Source of the DNA: Chromera velia
Taxonomy: Eukaryota; Sar; Chromeraceae
Length of the DNA stretch: 27,503 nucleotides
NCBI GenBank assembly: GCA_018398765.1
Contig: JAHBMJ010000690.1
Location: forward strand, 15,001 to 42,503
Direction: 5' to 3'
Part shown: positions 18,293 to 27,503 of the stretch, piece after piece
How positions within the stretch are numbered: the first letter of the stretch is position 1
Layout: each line of letters begins with the position of its first letter
Program-made: the position numbers and the translations under genes
Notes under the pieces: generated by a model
The model's input: only the letters and a program-made list of their open reading frames with translations
Databases searched by the model: none
What the model was told of the DNA's origin: nothing

Positions 18293-21200
18293 CTCGAGGT
18301 TCCATCCATCCAGCCACGCTCTCCAGACGATCCCCCGGCCCCCCGTGAGGAACCCGTCTTCGTTCTCGTGGCTGCCCCCCTCCAGGTCACTCGACGAAGT
18401 TGAAGTTTTGCGTTCGAGGCCGCCCATCGCCTCTGATGGCAAGACTGAAGGGTCCCCTGCCTGTCTGCGTTGCTGCTCTCTGAGTGCTTCAGCATGGGCA
18501 AGAAGGACATTTCCGCTCAGGCGCTGAAAAGAGAGCGTTGCGTTCAGGGCTGCAGCAGGGGGGAGGGAAGCGGTTGGCCCTGGGTTGGGACTCTTCGCAC
18601 GTGGTTGTCTGATCTTGGGATTGGATGGAGGGGAAATGGGAAGTGACATTGCAGGATAGGAGGAACGAGGGGGCTGCTCTGCAAACAGGGGCTTTTCTGA
18701 CGAGAGACTGATTCGGGACTGCGAAGAGGTTTTGTGCGTGTCCCGTTTCTGATACCCGTCACTTGGTCTCTCGCGAATGTCGGATGAAGGTCTCTTTGGA
18801 GACTTCAGAAAAGAAGACCTTCCATCGACTGCACGAGCGGGTGAGAGGGGGGGCGTCAGCGCGAAAGGCTGCTGTATGGGACCGGCAGCCGAGGAGCGGG
18901 ATGGGGGAGATCTGGAGGCTCTGTTGACGTGGGCGTTGGGGGGATTTTCCTCTTTTCTGTCCATCTTAGGGATTGAGCCGTGCATGGGGTGGCGTCTTTC
19001 GTCCCTGCTTCTCTCCCTGCTCTCCTTACTCTTCGTCTTTCTGACTTCCAAAAGGGAGTTGTTCGGAGGAGGAGACTGCCGTTCGCGTCTGGGAATGTGA
19101 GGAGGGTTCTGGGCTGTTTCGGACAGCGGCAGGGGTTTCAGTAAAGTCGAGGAGGGGTCTCTGAGTAGTGTTGGCAGCTTTGGTTTTGTGTTTGTCTTTT
19201 TGGGTGAGGCTGAGGGAGAGAACGTGACTGCACTCTGTTGGGTGAATTGGGAGTCTGATCTCTTCATCTCCTTTGATCTCTGACGAGACAGAGGGTCCTC
19301 CCCTCCCCCGGGGGCATTCTTGGACCTCGGTGCTGGAGGACCGCAATGGACTGCCTCTACAGCGATGAGAGGGACATCCGGACGGGGAGCCTCCACTGCT
19401 TTCTCGGCAGGTCTGGGTGAGGTTAGAGAGCCCTTCTCCTCTTTTTCTTCCTCCTCGTCCTTCCTTGTGGAGAAGGTGAAAGCATTCTCTGCAAATACAA
19501 ACGGACGGGGATTCTGAGGGTCTCTGCATTCGGGAATGATCCCTGCTGTGCTTCCTCGTGTAGGCGGCTGGTTTTGCCCTGCCTCTCCAGGACGTGTGTA
19601 GTGCCATCGCATCGGAAAGGGAACGGGACTTCGGCCCCCTCGAGCCTCTGGGTTCTCTCCCTTCCGGGGTCTGACTGGCACCTCAACGACGACTGTCTTG
19701 ATGGTCTCTCTGGGAGGAGGGGACACGAACGTCGCCTCCTCCACGGGGGTTGCCTCTCGTTCTTTAGGGAGGGGGGAGGAGTTCAGGGCCGGGGGGAGAG
19801 ACGTAGGAGGTGCGGGAGGCAAAGGGGGGGGCGGGGGCATTTTGTGGGTGATGGCAGAGCGTTGAGATCCTGGTGGAGTTGTTGCACTGCTGAGGACTGT
19901 CTGCGCGGTTTGTGTTTGCAGGGGCTGGGCGGAGGAGAGACAGGACGGGGGAGGAATGGGCACGGACACTTCGAGAGACTCTGAGTCAGGACAGGATCCT
20001 GGCAGAGGGGCAGGGGCAATCATTTCCTCCCTGTTCCCCTCCCCATTGTCCTTCCTCGCAGCCCCAGTAGGGGCCTCTGTGTCTAGACCCGATCTCACAG
20101 ACTCACCACTTGAAAGAGGAGTCAACGGACGAGGAGGCTCGAATCCCCCAACCACCGCACCCCACTCGGCCGACCGATCGTCATTCGATGCGGCACAGCT
20201 GACCAGAGCCAACAGCCCAGAGGAACCCTTGGACCCCCCTCTCATTCCAGCAGATCGACTAGAACCCCACCGAGACCCCCCTCCTGCAGGGGCGGGTGCG
20301 AGGATGCCCCTCTGAGCACGTGCTTGCGCGACGCTTCGAAGAACGAGTCTTCCATTTGCCCCGTCTCCTTTGCTACTGTCACGTGACTTGTGGGCAGGGG
20401 GGTCGTAAAAGTCATAGTCGGAGGTCACCTCTGAGAGGCTCATCGTACCTCTCAACTGTTCCTCAGAGGGCAAACCTGCAGGGGACGAAGTGTGTCCCGT
20501 CTGTTTTCGAAGCGGCCATGCTCGCATCAGTCCACTGAGGGCATCTGCAGCCTCTCTGTAACAGGCAGGCAGAAACAGGGAGCCTTTAAGCACTACGCAC
20601 CTGTTCGGACTCCTCCCAGAACTGCCCTGACTGGTTGCAAGGGCTCCACAAATGTTCAGCATTGCTGCCTGATACCCCTGACCTCCGCCTCCCCCCCCAA
20701 CATCTAAGAACGAGGCAGTCCCCCCACCAGTCTGGCACAGGGGGCGCCACTCTCCATCATCCTCAAACCACATCTCCTCAAACAGGAGACGCAGCACGCG
20801 CCCAGTCCCACTCCCAACATCCAGATTCTTTTTGGATAAGTCGACAGGGGTGATGCTCATTCCATCGGCATCCACCATCAGCACGCCCACGATCACTCGC
20901 GGACTTCTATTCTCTGCATCACCCCTGCTGTCCCCCCTGTCTTGGGCGTCACCCCTGCGTGCCGCATCATCTCGGCAGGCTCTAAGAAGCTCCATTCTGT
21001 TGACCAACATCCCCTGTACTCTCTTCTCGTCCCTTCCCCCCCCTCCCTGTGCTTCCCCCAAAGATGCTGCCCTCACACGCAGCACACAAGGAAGAGGACC
21101 CATCACTGGCTTGCGCCCGTCTGAGGACGCAGCCTCGACTGCGCGGTTTAACTGCCAGAACAGGTCCCCTGCGTAGGTGAGACTGTCGACAGGGGTGATC

Positions 21201-22768
21201 GCTCGAAAGGTACGGAGCCCCCCTCCTCCCTCCTCTTCAAGAGAGAGACCAGCGAGCCCCCCCCACTCTGCCCGAACTCTCGCTCTCGCACTTTTCATTT
21301 CCTCTCGACTCAGAAGAGGAGTCAAACCAACCCCCAAGGGTCTGAGGGTGCTATGAGTTGCCTGCTGCCAGGGACGGCCCCGGAACATTTGTCGCATGCA
21401 ACAAGGAGGAGGGATGGCACCGCAACACACGGAACGTGCGCGGGTGGTCGCTGCATTGCGCACAAAGAGAGCAGATCTCGTGACAGAATTCTTCACGGAG
21501 ATTGCTGAATCTTCAGAAGGAAACAGCAGACGCGCAACCAAAGCCATTGGTCTCACCCCTGCCGTCCTATCCAGATCGGAAACGGCAACCAGTGTGAGTG
21601 CAAATAGGTTGGGCTGTTTCACCCCTGCCACAGGGCGTTCCCCCAATGCCTCGGGACGACTCTGCAGCCCCGCGACCCCGTACAGATCCCCTGCGGCAAC
21701 ACGGGACACGACGGGGGTCTTCACAAAGTCTAGTCCTGAGGCTTTGTCGTCATCTTCTTTTTCTTCTGAGAGGGGAAAGACAGGGGTGATCCATAGAAGG
21801 TCACCTAATAAAATCGAAATTCGGGAACCCGCCTCGTCTGTGCTGAGTCTCTCAACGATCTCTCCTTGGCTCGAGTTTGATCTGGACGAAGATAAACGGT
21901 CAGAAAGATGGGACAGCAGGGGCAGAGAGAAAAGTGCCTCAATCACTGCAGCTGCTCGGGTAATCATCACCCTAGAGGGAATGGGTATGTGTGTCTGTGC
22001 GGTTCTCTCAAAGTCTTCAAGGGCTTCTGCAACAAGCAATGCCCTGTCCTGCCATCTTCTTTTCCTACTCCCCCCCCTCCCCACCCCATAATTGGGGCCC
22101 GAAGACAGGACGACCGACTTGACCAGAGCCAGACAGTCCAGACCGGACAGACTGGCAATGCCTAGGGGATCTGTTCTTGCCTCCTCCCGCGCTGCCATCC
22201 ACCTGTCACGACAAACCAGCCACCTCGAGCCGATCGTTCGGATCGCCCCTGACAGCACCCTTTGTTTCCATAACATCTCTGCATACAGTGCACCCGAAAA
22301 CTGACGCTCCTCCACCAGTCTCCGGAGTGTCACAGCCCCTAGACCTCTCTTCGAGCCTGGGAGTTCATTCTCGCCTTCAACGAGAGCGAGGGCAAAAGGA
22401 TCCGAGGCGGCTGTGACGGCCTCACGGGCTCGTAATACCACGGAGCGCAATAGAGCAAAGTGGGAAAGTGGTTTTGTGGAAGACTTGTGTTGGTTTCGGT
22501 CTCGGTGGGGACAGCAGGGGTGATCCTGAGTGCCCCTTGTCTTCATTTCTTTCCGTAACCCCTCCCTTCTCAGTTTCTCCCTGATCTTCTCAACCTTCTG
22601 TGCGTTACTGGCACAAGGCGTTTTCTCCATGTCCCTCGAGAAGGCGCTTGCCACCCTCCTCGACAGCCTGCGAGGGCCCTTCCGTCCTCGTCCTCTCACA
22701 GCAACCACACTGCTTAATTCAACGATCGATGCACGCAAATAGAAAAAGTAAATAAGAACACTATGCAT
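18293..22768 (-). CDS. Large multi-pass membrane protein of unknown family, exon 1 (N-terminal 1492 codons)
   Basis: The minus-strand frame opens with an ATG at 22768, directly after an in-frame TGA. A second candidate start is the ATG at 22630 (MEKTPCASNAQKVEK). An acceptor-like GAATTAAGCAG inside the first 65 bp leaves open an upstream exon. Residues about 100-320 are helix-rich (LRRLVEERQFSGALYAEML, IASLSGLDCLALVKSVVL). Residues 320-800 are mixed, with repeated ITPV(D). Residues 800-1480 are disordered: Pro/Ser-rich, a polyproline run from about 978 (MPPPPPLPPAPP), an acidic DEEEEKEEKG patch and an SR-like KSKESRERSRDERR. The exon ends at CTCGAG|GTAGGT, phase 0, before a 411-bp intron. The complete four-exon protein would be about 2230 residues. 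No known domain was recognised. The hydrophobic C-terminus implies a membrane location; anything further is unknown. Confidence 0.75.
20845..22523. repeat. Eight copies of CAGGGGTGA within exon 1 of the large gene
   Basis: In plus orientation at 20845-20853, 21190-21198, 21781-21789 and 22515-22523. As TCACCCCTG at 20919-20927, 20949-20957, 21553-21561 and 21619-21627. Flanks often extend it to GACAGCAGGGGTGAT or GTCGACAGGGGTGAT. The copies fall in different reading frames of the gene (ITPV in some, GDA or AGV in others). Confidence 0.8.
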
Positions 22769-23824
22769 TCAAGCGACTCATGGAGAAGCCATTCTGTTCC
22801 AACTGTAGAGCAGGAGAGAAAACTCCATTAAACTGCATGAGCCGACCGCACAATTTGTTTTCAGATGCATGCAGAGGCAGAGAACGATGTGCTTAGTGAG
22901 AGAGACGGGAAAATTGAGTGGACCAAGGAAAAGCGGGGGAAAGAAGGGAAACAACAAAGACAGAACATGGGCAAATAACATGGAATAGTGAAAAACTTCC
23001 CGGCCGTGGGTAGTGACTCAAAAGGCAAGCGAATGAAAAGCATTCACAAAGGCGGGAGCATGTGCCTTGCCTGCGTGCCCTCTTTGGCCCATAGGGTCCA
23101 TATCGTCGCCACACGACAATTAAAGGACTCACATAAGGAGAGGAATGACCAGAAGCGCCGCCAACAGACACGAAAGGCCCAGAAGAGGGTTGGCAAACCA
23201 GGGGAGCGACTCGGATTGAGTGTGCGTGGTTGAATCTGAACGCATGCCATCTGGTGATACATATATACGCATGCATGAGTACACTAGATACAGAGGTCAG
23301 TTTCAGAACGCAGGGGTAGGCCGTGCACAATCCTGCCCTTCTCGCTTCCCTCTAAGCACATTTGAATGGGAGAAACTGACCATTTTCTTCATTGAGTTGT
23401 CCCATTACTTTGATGAAGAGCACTTGAACGACAACGAGACAGGTCAAGCCAAGAAAGTGGGTCCGCATGGTTGCTGTCAGAAACAAACTCGGTCGCTTAA
23501 TTGCGAGTGACACAGCGACCCCACAATCTGGGAGCAGACAAAGGCGGCAAAAACCTATACAGAGGTGGGCAACCTTTTGGAGAACGGTTTCTTGCCCGTG
23601 AATTAAGGAGATGGACAGAACAACGGAATAAACTTTTCTACAGTTTATATATACATCCGGCAGGAAGGTCGTATGCATGTCAATACGTAGACAGTTTGAT
23701 CACCGGCAGTCGGCCGCACATTTGACGCATCTGGCTCTTCTGAGAAGCTTGCAGGTCAATCCTTTCGTCTACTGATTCAAAGAGCCCAACCATGCAGTAC
23801 GTAATGTGGCGAATCGATCAAAGC

Positions 23825-23860
23825 TATATATTAATATATATAGTACGTATTAATACGTAC
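23825..23860. repeat. Two adjacent perfect palindromes
   Basis: TATATATTAATATATA at 23825-23840 and GTACGTATTAATACGTAC at 23843-23860 are each identical to their own reverse complement and share a TATTAATA centre. Such sequences can form cruciforms or bind dimeric proteins; which applies here is unknown. Confidence 0.8.
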
Positions 23861-23923
23861 ATGATTCAGTGCATCGCGATACATATATATACGTGCATGC
23901 ATGGGCTCAGGGGGATTGTTTCC

Positions 23924-24080
23924 TAAGTGCCCCCCGCTTCGCTTTCCGGGGCCACATGGGCTCTGCATGGGAAAGGTTTGGTATAAGTGCCCCCCGCTTC
24001 GCTTTCCGGGGCCACATGGGCTCGATCCGCATGGGAAAGGTTTGGTATATAAGTGCCCCCCGCTTCGCTTTCCGCGGGGC
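23924..24080 (+). repeat. GC-rich tandem repeat, 60-66 bp unit, 2.5 copies
   Basis: Units start with TAAGTGCCCCCCGCTTCGC at 23924, 23984 and 24050. The first two continue through TTTCCGGGGCCACATGGGC to ATGGGAAAGGTTTGGTAT, and differ by a 6-bp addition near GATCCGC. The third is cut short after the GC-rich part. CCCCG...CGGGG arms around CTTCGCTTTC allow a hairpin. Related fragments lie at 9581-9812. Confidence 0.85.
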
Positions 24081-24119
24081 CGCTGACACTGAGCTTCGAT
24101 CGCTTTCCGGGCCTCTCCC

Positions 24120-24158
24120 TGAATCTCTCCCTCTCTCTGCTCTCTATCGCTCTCTCTT

Positions 24159-24193
<35 letters not shown>
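24120..24193 (+). repeat. CT-rich microsatellite upstream of the MYND gene
   Basis: CTCTCC and TCTCTTTC variants leading into pure (TC)n to 24193, about 160 bp before the MYND start codon. It could serve as the pyrimidine tract of a 5'-UTR intron, since an acceptor-like TTCTTAATTGCAG follows at about 24214. Confidence 0.8.
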
Positions 24194-24307
24194 GTGACAC
24201 AAATTCTTAATTGCAGAAACACATAGACGTCAGTTCAATGGAACTGCTCGCATGGGAGTGCCTAGTCTCTCAGAATCTCTGAGACTCGTGTATTGAGCTG
24301 CCGAGCC

Positions 24308-24330
24308 ATGATTTTTTCTGTGCCGCACAG
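24308..24330 (+). promoter_or_regulatory. Putative 3' splice site in the 5' leader of the MYND gene
   Basis: ATGATTTTTTCTGTGCCGCACAG has the form of an intron end. The 22 bases between it and the ATG at 24353 contain an in-frame TAG, so the coding start would still be that ATG. The short upstream ATG in this motif would be removed by splicing. Confidence 0.4.
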
Positions 24331-24352
24331 ATAGCGCGATTTAAGTGGCAAG

Positions 24353-26842
24353 ATGGACACGAAAAGCAGGGAATTGGAAGACGAGTCTTTTGACCAGTCT
24401 GGTTTGATTCCAGACTTTGTATTTGTCGGGGAAGATGATAAAGGTCTCCGAGATGTCGTTTTGGAATTTATGCGAACGAGGGAACGACTGGAGAAACGGC
24501 ATCTTCGTATCAGGCGAGAGCTGCAGGTCAACATAGAGAACTCTCTGGAGACGGAATGTCCGAATCTCAGCGAAGTAACAGAAGCCACAGAGGAAACTGT
24601 GGCCCTCCTGAATGCGTTCATGGTTTCTGATACTGACAGATTTCGGCTTCAGGATGCCTGGCTGGTTGAGAATCTCGGGAAAACCGAGACGAAGCTGCGA
24701 CATTCTGAGAACATCATTTCCGGGGTCCTGGACTGGGTGGCTCTCTGTGCAGACCTCATGAAGGCACAAAAGTCTCTTGTGGACTTCATCGCGTCGCGAT
24801 CGCCGGAACAAGCGTTACGGATAGCTTCTGACCTCCTGTTGGTCAAGGGTTTTTTCTCGTCTGTTCTTTGGATGGTCTTCTCTGAGGGGTTGCCTCTTAA
24901 AGATGACATTGCCCCACAGTACTGTAGTCAAAAGGCGTCTGTCGTCGGCTCTGACTTTCAGCCCCTTTTTGACAAGGCCGCTGACATGGTTTCTGCGAGA
25001 GCTCCACAGTCAGTTTGTTTTTTTCAAATCTTCTCGGAAGTTGTGCAGTCACTGGGGCAAAATTTGCTGAGGATGCTTTTGTTTAATAGCCGCGTTTCGT
25101 ATATGTTGTCGAAGTCGGCAGGTTTTCACCGGGGGGTGAGAGGGATTCTCTGGGCGCATGCGACGAAACTGAAGGACAGAGCAAGATTGAAGGAGAAAAT
25201 ACAGGCATTGGACAGAACGCTCGTGACTTTGGAGGTTATGAAGCCGCACAGGCAGATGGTGGAGGCCATCAATGAGTGCTGGAGAGTATCTGAGGGTGTT
25301 TCGGGGCGGGAGGGGGGCGCTTTTGATTTCCCGACCTTCTTTCGTGCCTTTTACTGGCATGTTTTGGAGGGGGGCAACGGGCCTGTGAAAAGACCTGAGG
25401 CCGAGGGACAGCCTCAGCACAGGTTCAGAATGTGTGTGTGGGGGGAATGGGTGCGAAGAATTAAGGTTTTGGGGATGGCAGAAGATGTGAGAAGAGGGAA
25501 GCTTTTGGCTTTTGCTTCAGCAGAAGCATCTGCGGACGCGCGTTCCCTTTATGAGGATGCACTGGGTGAGCGTGCAGGTGAGGGGGGGAGCATTGACGAA
25601 TTGCGGGGCTTGCGCCTTCATTTTCTCTACAGAGTGAAGGGGCTCGAAATGAGCATTCAGAATCGGAAAGTCTCCAAAAGGGTTGAGAAGGAGAAGGGAA
25701 AGGTGGTGAAGGTGCTCAGGCAGATGGAGAGTGAGTGGGAGAAGGCAATTGGCACAGAAGAGAAACTGACAGCAGAAAATGAAGTCAACTCTCCAGATTT
25801 TGAGATGGAAGAGACTGTCGCAAGGAACTTTCTTGCTCTACTCATTCTCTCTCTAGAGTCTCCGTCTCCTAAACTGTCTGCTTTGTCCTCTTCCAATCGC
25901 TCACAGATACAGACGTCCCTGTTAGAATGGTTTGAGAGCCGGCGCGCGGATAGCAGTAGGAGGGCAGGGAGGAACAGTTCACCGCCCGATTCAGTGCATC
26001 CGTTTGGCACGCACATGCCCTTGTCTCCCTTCACCCCCCTAACGGCTTTGCCCCTCTCTTCCCTGTCCTCATTCTTGGAAGATCACGTGTTGTGCGTGTC
26101 TGAAAACCCCCATGGGTTCTCTGTTGAGTACACAGGGTGTGACAGTCACCACCATCAGGAGTCCGTACCTTCCCCATCTTCTTCTTCTCTCCCCCTTTCT
26201 TCCGTCTCAGCCTCTTCGATTGACACAGCCTGCAGTCATCCTGATGAAGAGGGGGCTCCGGAGAGGAAGGACCCAGAGAGAAAGAAGAGAACGTACAGGT
26301 TTCTGAAGTCCTGCCAGGAAGCGAAGGCCGACGCTCCGTTCGCCTGCGGTAATTGCAGTCACAAGAGGTTGCAGGCAAAGCATTGCATGGCGTGCAAACT
26401 GGCCGTGTACTGTTGTCGCAAGTGTCAGAAGGCCCATTGGACGAAGAGGGGGGATGATAGCATGAGTCGAACAGAGGTGCAGGAGGGAGTTGGGGAGAGA
26501 CAGTCGGCAGAGAATCTTCCTGCGAATTCTTTTGCGTTGGAAGAGACACCTGTGGGAGGAGACACGTGTGCAGAGTCTCCGTTGCTGTGTCCGTCTGCAC
26601 ACAAACGCCGGTGTTCTCTCTTGCAGGAGAACGTCCTGCGTGTTCTCCTTTCAGACTCATACACAAGCATGGTGGAAGAGGGTGACTCAGGGGAGAGCCT
26701 CACGGGAGAGCTTCCTGCACCCTGTCACTGTCAGTCCTCAATGACCCCTCATGACTCAGGCACGAAAGAAAATGGGGACCCCTTTAGTGCAGCAGCTGCC
26801 TGTGTGAGTACAACTGCAACAGCAGCGCCCTCAGAAGCTTGA
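24353..26842 (+). CDS. MYND-type zinc-finger protein (829 residues)
   Basis: A single 2.49 kb open frame. The start is the first ATG after an in-frame TAG. Residues 1-110 are acidic with a charged, coiled-coil-like segment (FMRTRERLEKRHLRIRREL). Residues 110-440 are helix-rich without a recognised domain, and 455-485 are Lys/Glu-rich. Ser/Pro-rich linkers fill about 530-640. At 665-696 is a MYND finger: C665-x2-C668, C678-x2-C681, Y686-C687-x3-C691-Q-x2-H695-W. The final H-x3-C, normally right after the W, is absent there. A matching H750-K-R-R-C754 appears about 51 residues later, so the finger is either interrupted or incomplete. MYND fingers usually mediate protein-protein contacts, often in transcriptional regulators or SET-domain enzymes; no SET domain is seen. 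The tail (755-829) is low-complexity, and AATAAA follows 28 bp after the stop. Confidence 0.8.
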   Translation: MDTKSRELEDESFDQSGLIPDFVFVGEDDKGLRDVVLEFMRTRERLEKRHLRIRRELQVNIENSLETECPNLSEVTEATEETVALLNAFMVSDTDRFRLQDAWLVENLGKTETKLRHSENIISGVLDWVALCADLMKAQKSLVDFIASRSPEQALRIASDLLLVKGFFSSVLWMVFSEGLPLKDDIAPQYCSQKASVVGSDFQPLFDKAADMVSARAPQSVCFFQIFSEVVQSLGQNLLRMLLFNSRVSYMLSKSAGFHRGVRGILWAHATKLKDRARLKEKIQALDRTLVTLEVMKPHRQMVEAINECWRVSEGVSGREGGAFDFPTFFRAFYWHVLEGGNGPVKRPEAEGQPQHRFRMCVWGEWVRRIKVLGMAEDVRRGKLLAFASAEASADARSLYEDALGERAGEGGSIDELRGLRLHFLYRVKGLEMSIQNRKVSKRVEKEKGKVVKVLRQMESEWEKAIGTEEKLTAENEVNSPDFEMEETVARNFLALLILSLESPSPKLSALSSSNRSQIQTSLLEWFESRRADSSRRAGRNSSPPDSVHPFGTHMPLSPFTPLTALPLSSLSSFLEDHVLCVSENPHGFSVEYTGCDSHHHQESVPSPSSSSLPLSSVSASSIDTACSHPDEEGAPERKDPERKKRTYRFLKSCQEAKADAPFACGNCSHKRLQAKHCMACKLAVYCCRKCQKAHWTKRGDDSMSRTEVQEGVGERQSAENLPANSFALEETPVGGDTCAESPLLCPSAHKRRCSLLQENVLRVLLSDSYTSMVEEGDSGESLTGELPAPCHCQSSMTPHDSGTKENGDPFSAAAACVSTTATAAPSEA

Positions 26843-26869
26843 AACATTTATGAAACAACTCACAGACAA

Positions 26870-26875
26870 AATAAA
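26870..26875 (+). terminator. Polyadenylation signal of the MYND gene
   Basis: AATAAA begins 28 bp after the TGA stop, a normal position for a short 3' UTR in eukaryotes. Confidence 0.65.
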
Positions 26876-27360
26876 GCTCTCTGTTAACCTGGCTTGCATT
26901 GAATATACCTCTTTCGAGCAAAGCATCATCTCCTATATGGCGCTGACTTAATTAATTCATTTCAATAATTTGTACTGCTTTGTTTAGAATTTAAAATCGA
27001 ATTAAAGTCATGCACACCTATATAGTGATAGTAATCGAATCAAACTAGGAATCAAATCAAAATCAAACCAGCTTTAAATGGAAAGTAATTTTTGAGCCTT
27101 GATCATGATTTTTTAAACACGTGTATAAAGCTACGCTTAAGATAAGGTCTTATACATTGTTATACATTGTTCATAAAGACGGCATTGAAAGATAGGGTCT
27201 CTTGTATTTTAGATTTGATACTACATCAAAATGCAACTTATGCAAGTGAGGGCAGATGTACGCAAACTTTATATTTTGTGATGCTGTTAGTGCTACATAA
27301 ATTTGAAGAATTTAGAAAAATTAAACTAAATTGAACAGAAGTGGAACTACGATCTATCTT
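26876..27360. other. AT-rich intergenic region
   Basis: No gene is seen. It contains CAAATCAAAATCAAA-type words near 27050 resembling the arm sequence of the hAT-like element at 1814-2915. A tandem TTATACATTG, present twice, lies near 27150-27169. There are no bounding inverted repeats or duplications that would define an element. Confidence 0.4.
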
Positions 27361-27503
27361 CAGCTTCCTCCCCCATTCCATCCCCCCCCTCCTCTCCCTC
27401 CCCCTCTTCCCCCTCCCCCTCCCCCTCGCCCTCCTCCTCCTCCTCCTCCTCCTCCTCCCTCCATGCCTCTTCCTCCTCGTCCTCCTCCTCATCCTCCTCC
27501 TCC
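27361..27503 (+). repeat. Pyrimidine tract ending in (CCT)n at the window edge
   Basis: Almost pure C/T on the plus strand, becoming (CTC)n/(CCT)n from about 27430 to the end, where it runs out of the window. The minus-strand arginine-rich frame over it (27238-27492) is a by-product of GGA/AGG repeats. Confidence 0.85.

Larger units (their letters stand above)
22769..24352. promoter_or_regulatory. Divergent intergenic region between the two large genes
   Basis: About 1.6 kb separates the start of the minus-strand membrane protein gene from the MYND gene, so any promoters of both genes should lie here. No open frame is convincing (23352-23678 minus and 23501-23725 plus are unrecognisable). 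It holds two AT-rich perfect palindromes (23825-23860), a GC-rich tandem repeat (23924-24080), a CT microsatellite (about 24120-24193) and acceptor-like sites before the MYND start. No TATA box can be assigned with confidence. Confidence 0.4.

Noticed and set aside
20120-20137. GGCTCGAATCC, resembling a tRNA T-loop
   Set aside because: It lies inside a coding exon and no matching acceptor, D or anticodon stems were found around it.
21396-22091. 231-codon plus-strand frame opposite exon 1
   Set aside because: It is antisense to the 1492-codon frame, and its Ser/Ala/Arg composition mirrors that frame's codons.
27020-27075. TAGTGATAG followed by ATCAAATCAAA words, suggesting another copy of the hAT-like element
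   Set aside because: There is no second terminus in inverted orientation and no 8-bp duplication nearby, and the similarity is limited to simple-sequence words.
27238-27492. Arginine-rich minus-strand frame at the right edge
   Set aside because: It is produced by the (CCT)n/(AGG)n tract.

Overview
The window looks like nuclear DNA of a eukaryotic protist with moderate GC. The coding regions are separated by GT-AG introns with polypyrimidine-AG acceptors. There is a decayed LINE, several short inverted-repeat transposon relics, and a great deal of simple-sequence DNA. No bacterial operon signals, rRNA, tRNA or CRISPR were recognised. The style (long low-complexity proteins, TG/TC microsatellites, LINE fragments) would suit a chromerid or other alveolate alga, but that placement is inference and not shown by any marker gene.

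Layout. Positions 1-9850 are gene-poor: an unassigned pyrimidine-rich stretch (1-1300), an AT-rich stretch, a 1.1 kb hAT-like non-autonomous element with a perfect 8-bp target-site duplication (1814-2915), a G-rich strand-biased tract (3300-3790), a second terminal-inverted-repeat element with its own 8-bp duplication (4899-5694), an 840-bp tetranucleotide array (5818-6657), and a 5'-truncated, frameshifted reverse-transcriptase remnant on the minus strand (about 7925-9545).

Positions 10148-12408 hold a multi-exon plus-strand gene of unknown function, with a 26-residue acidic tandem repeat and a basic nuclear-localisation-like motif. Its exon ends are uncertain. Positions 11980-12725 carry TG microsatellites. 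At 13094-13253 there is a seven-copy array of 22-24 bp units, each with a TTTAAA-like core. Positions 13500-15100 are AT-rich with no gene seen.

Positions 15148-22768 hold the largest gene, on the minus strand. I reconstruct four exons whose three junctions are all phase 0, giving about 2230 residues: a long N-terminal part, a proline/serine/arginine-rich disordered middle, and a hydrophobic multi-pass C-terminal third. It has no recognised family. Divergently placed after a 1.6 kb spacer is an 829-codon plus-strand gene (24353-26842) encoding a C-terminal MYND-type zinc finger whose last zinc-binding pair is displaced by about 51 residues. It is followed by an AATAAA signal. The window ends in AT-rich DNA and a purine/pyrimidine triplet tract.

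No pathway links the three genes. The most unusual signals are a 9-mer (CAGGGGTGA) found eight times in both orientations inside one exon, the two transposon relics with intact duplications, and a GC-rich hairpin-forming repeat shared by distant places.
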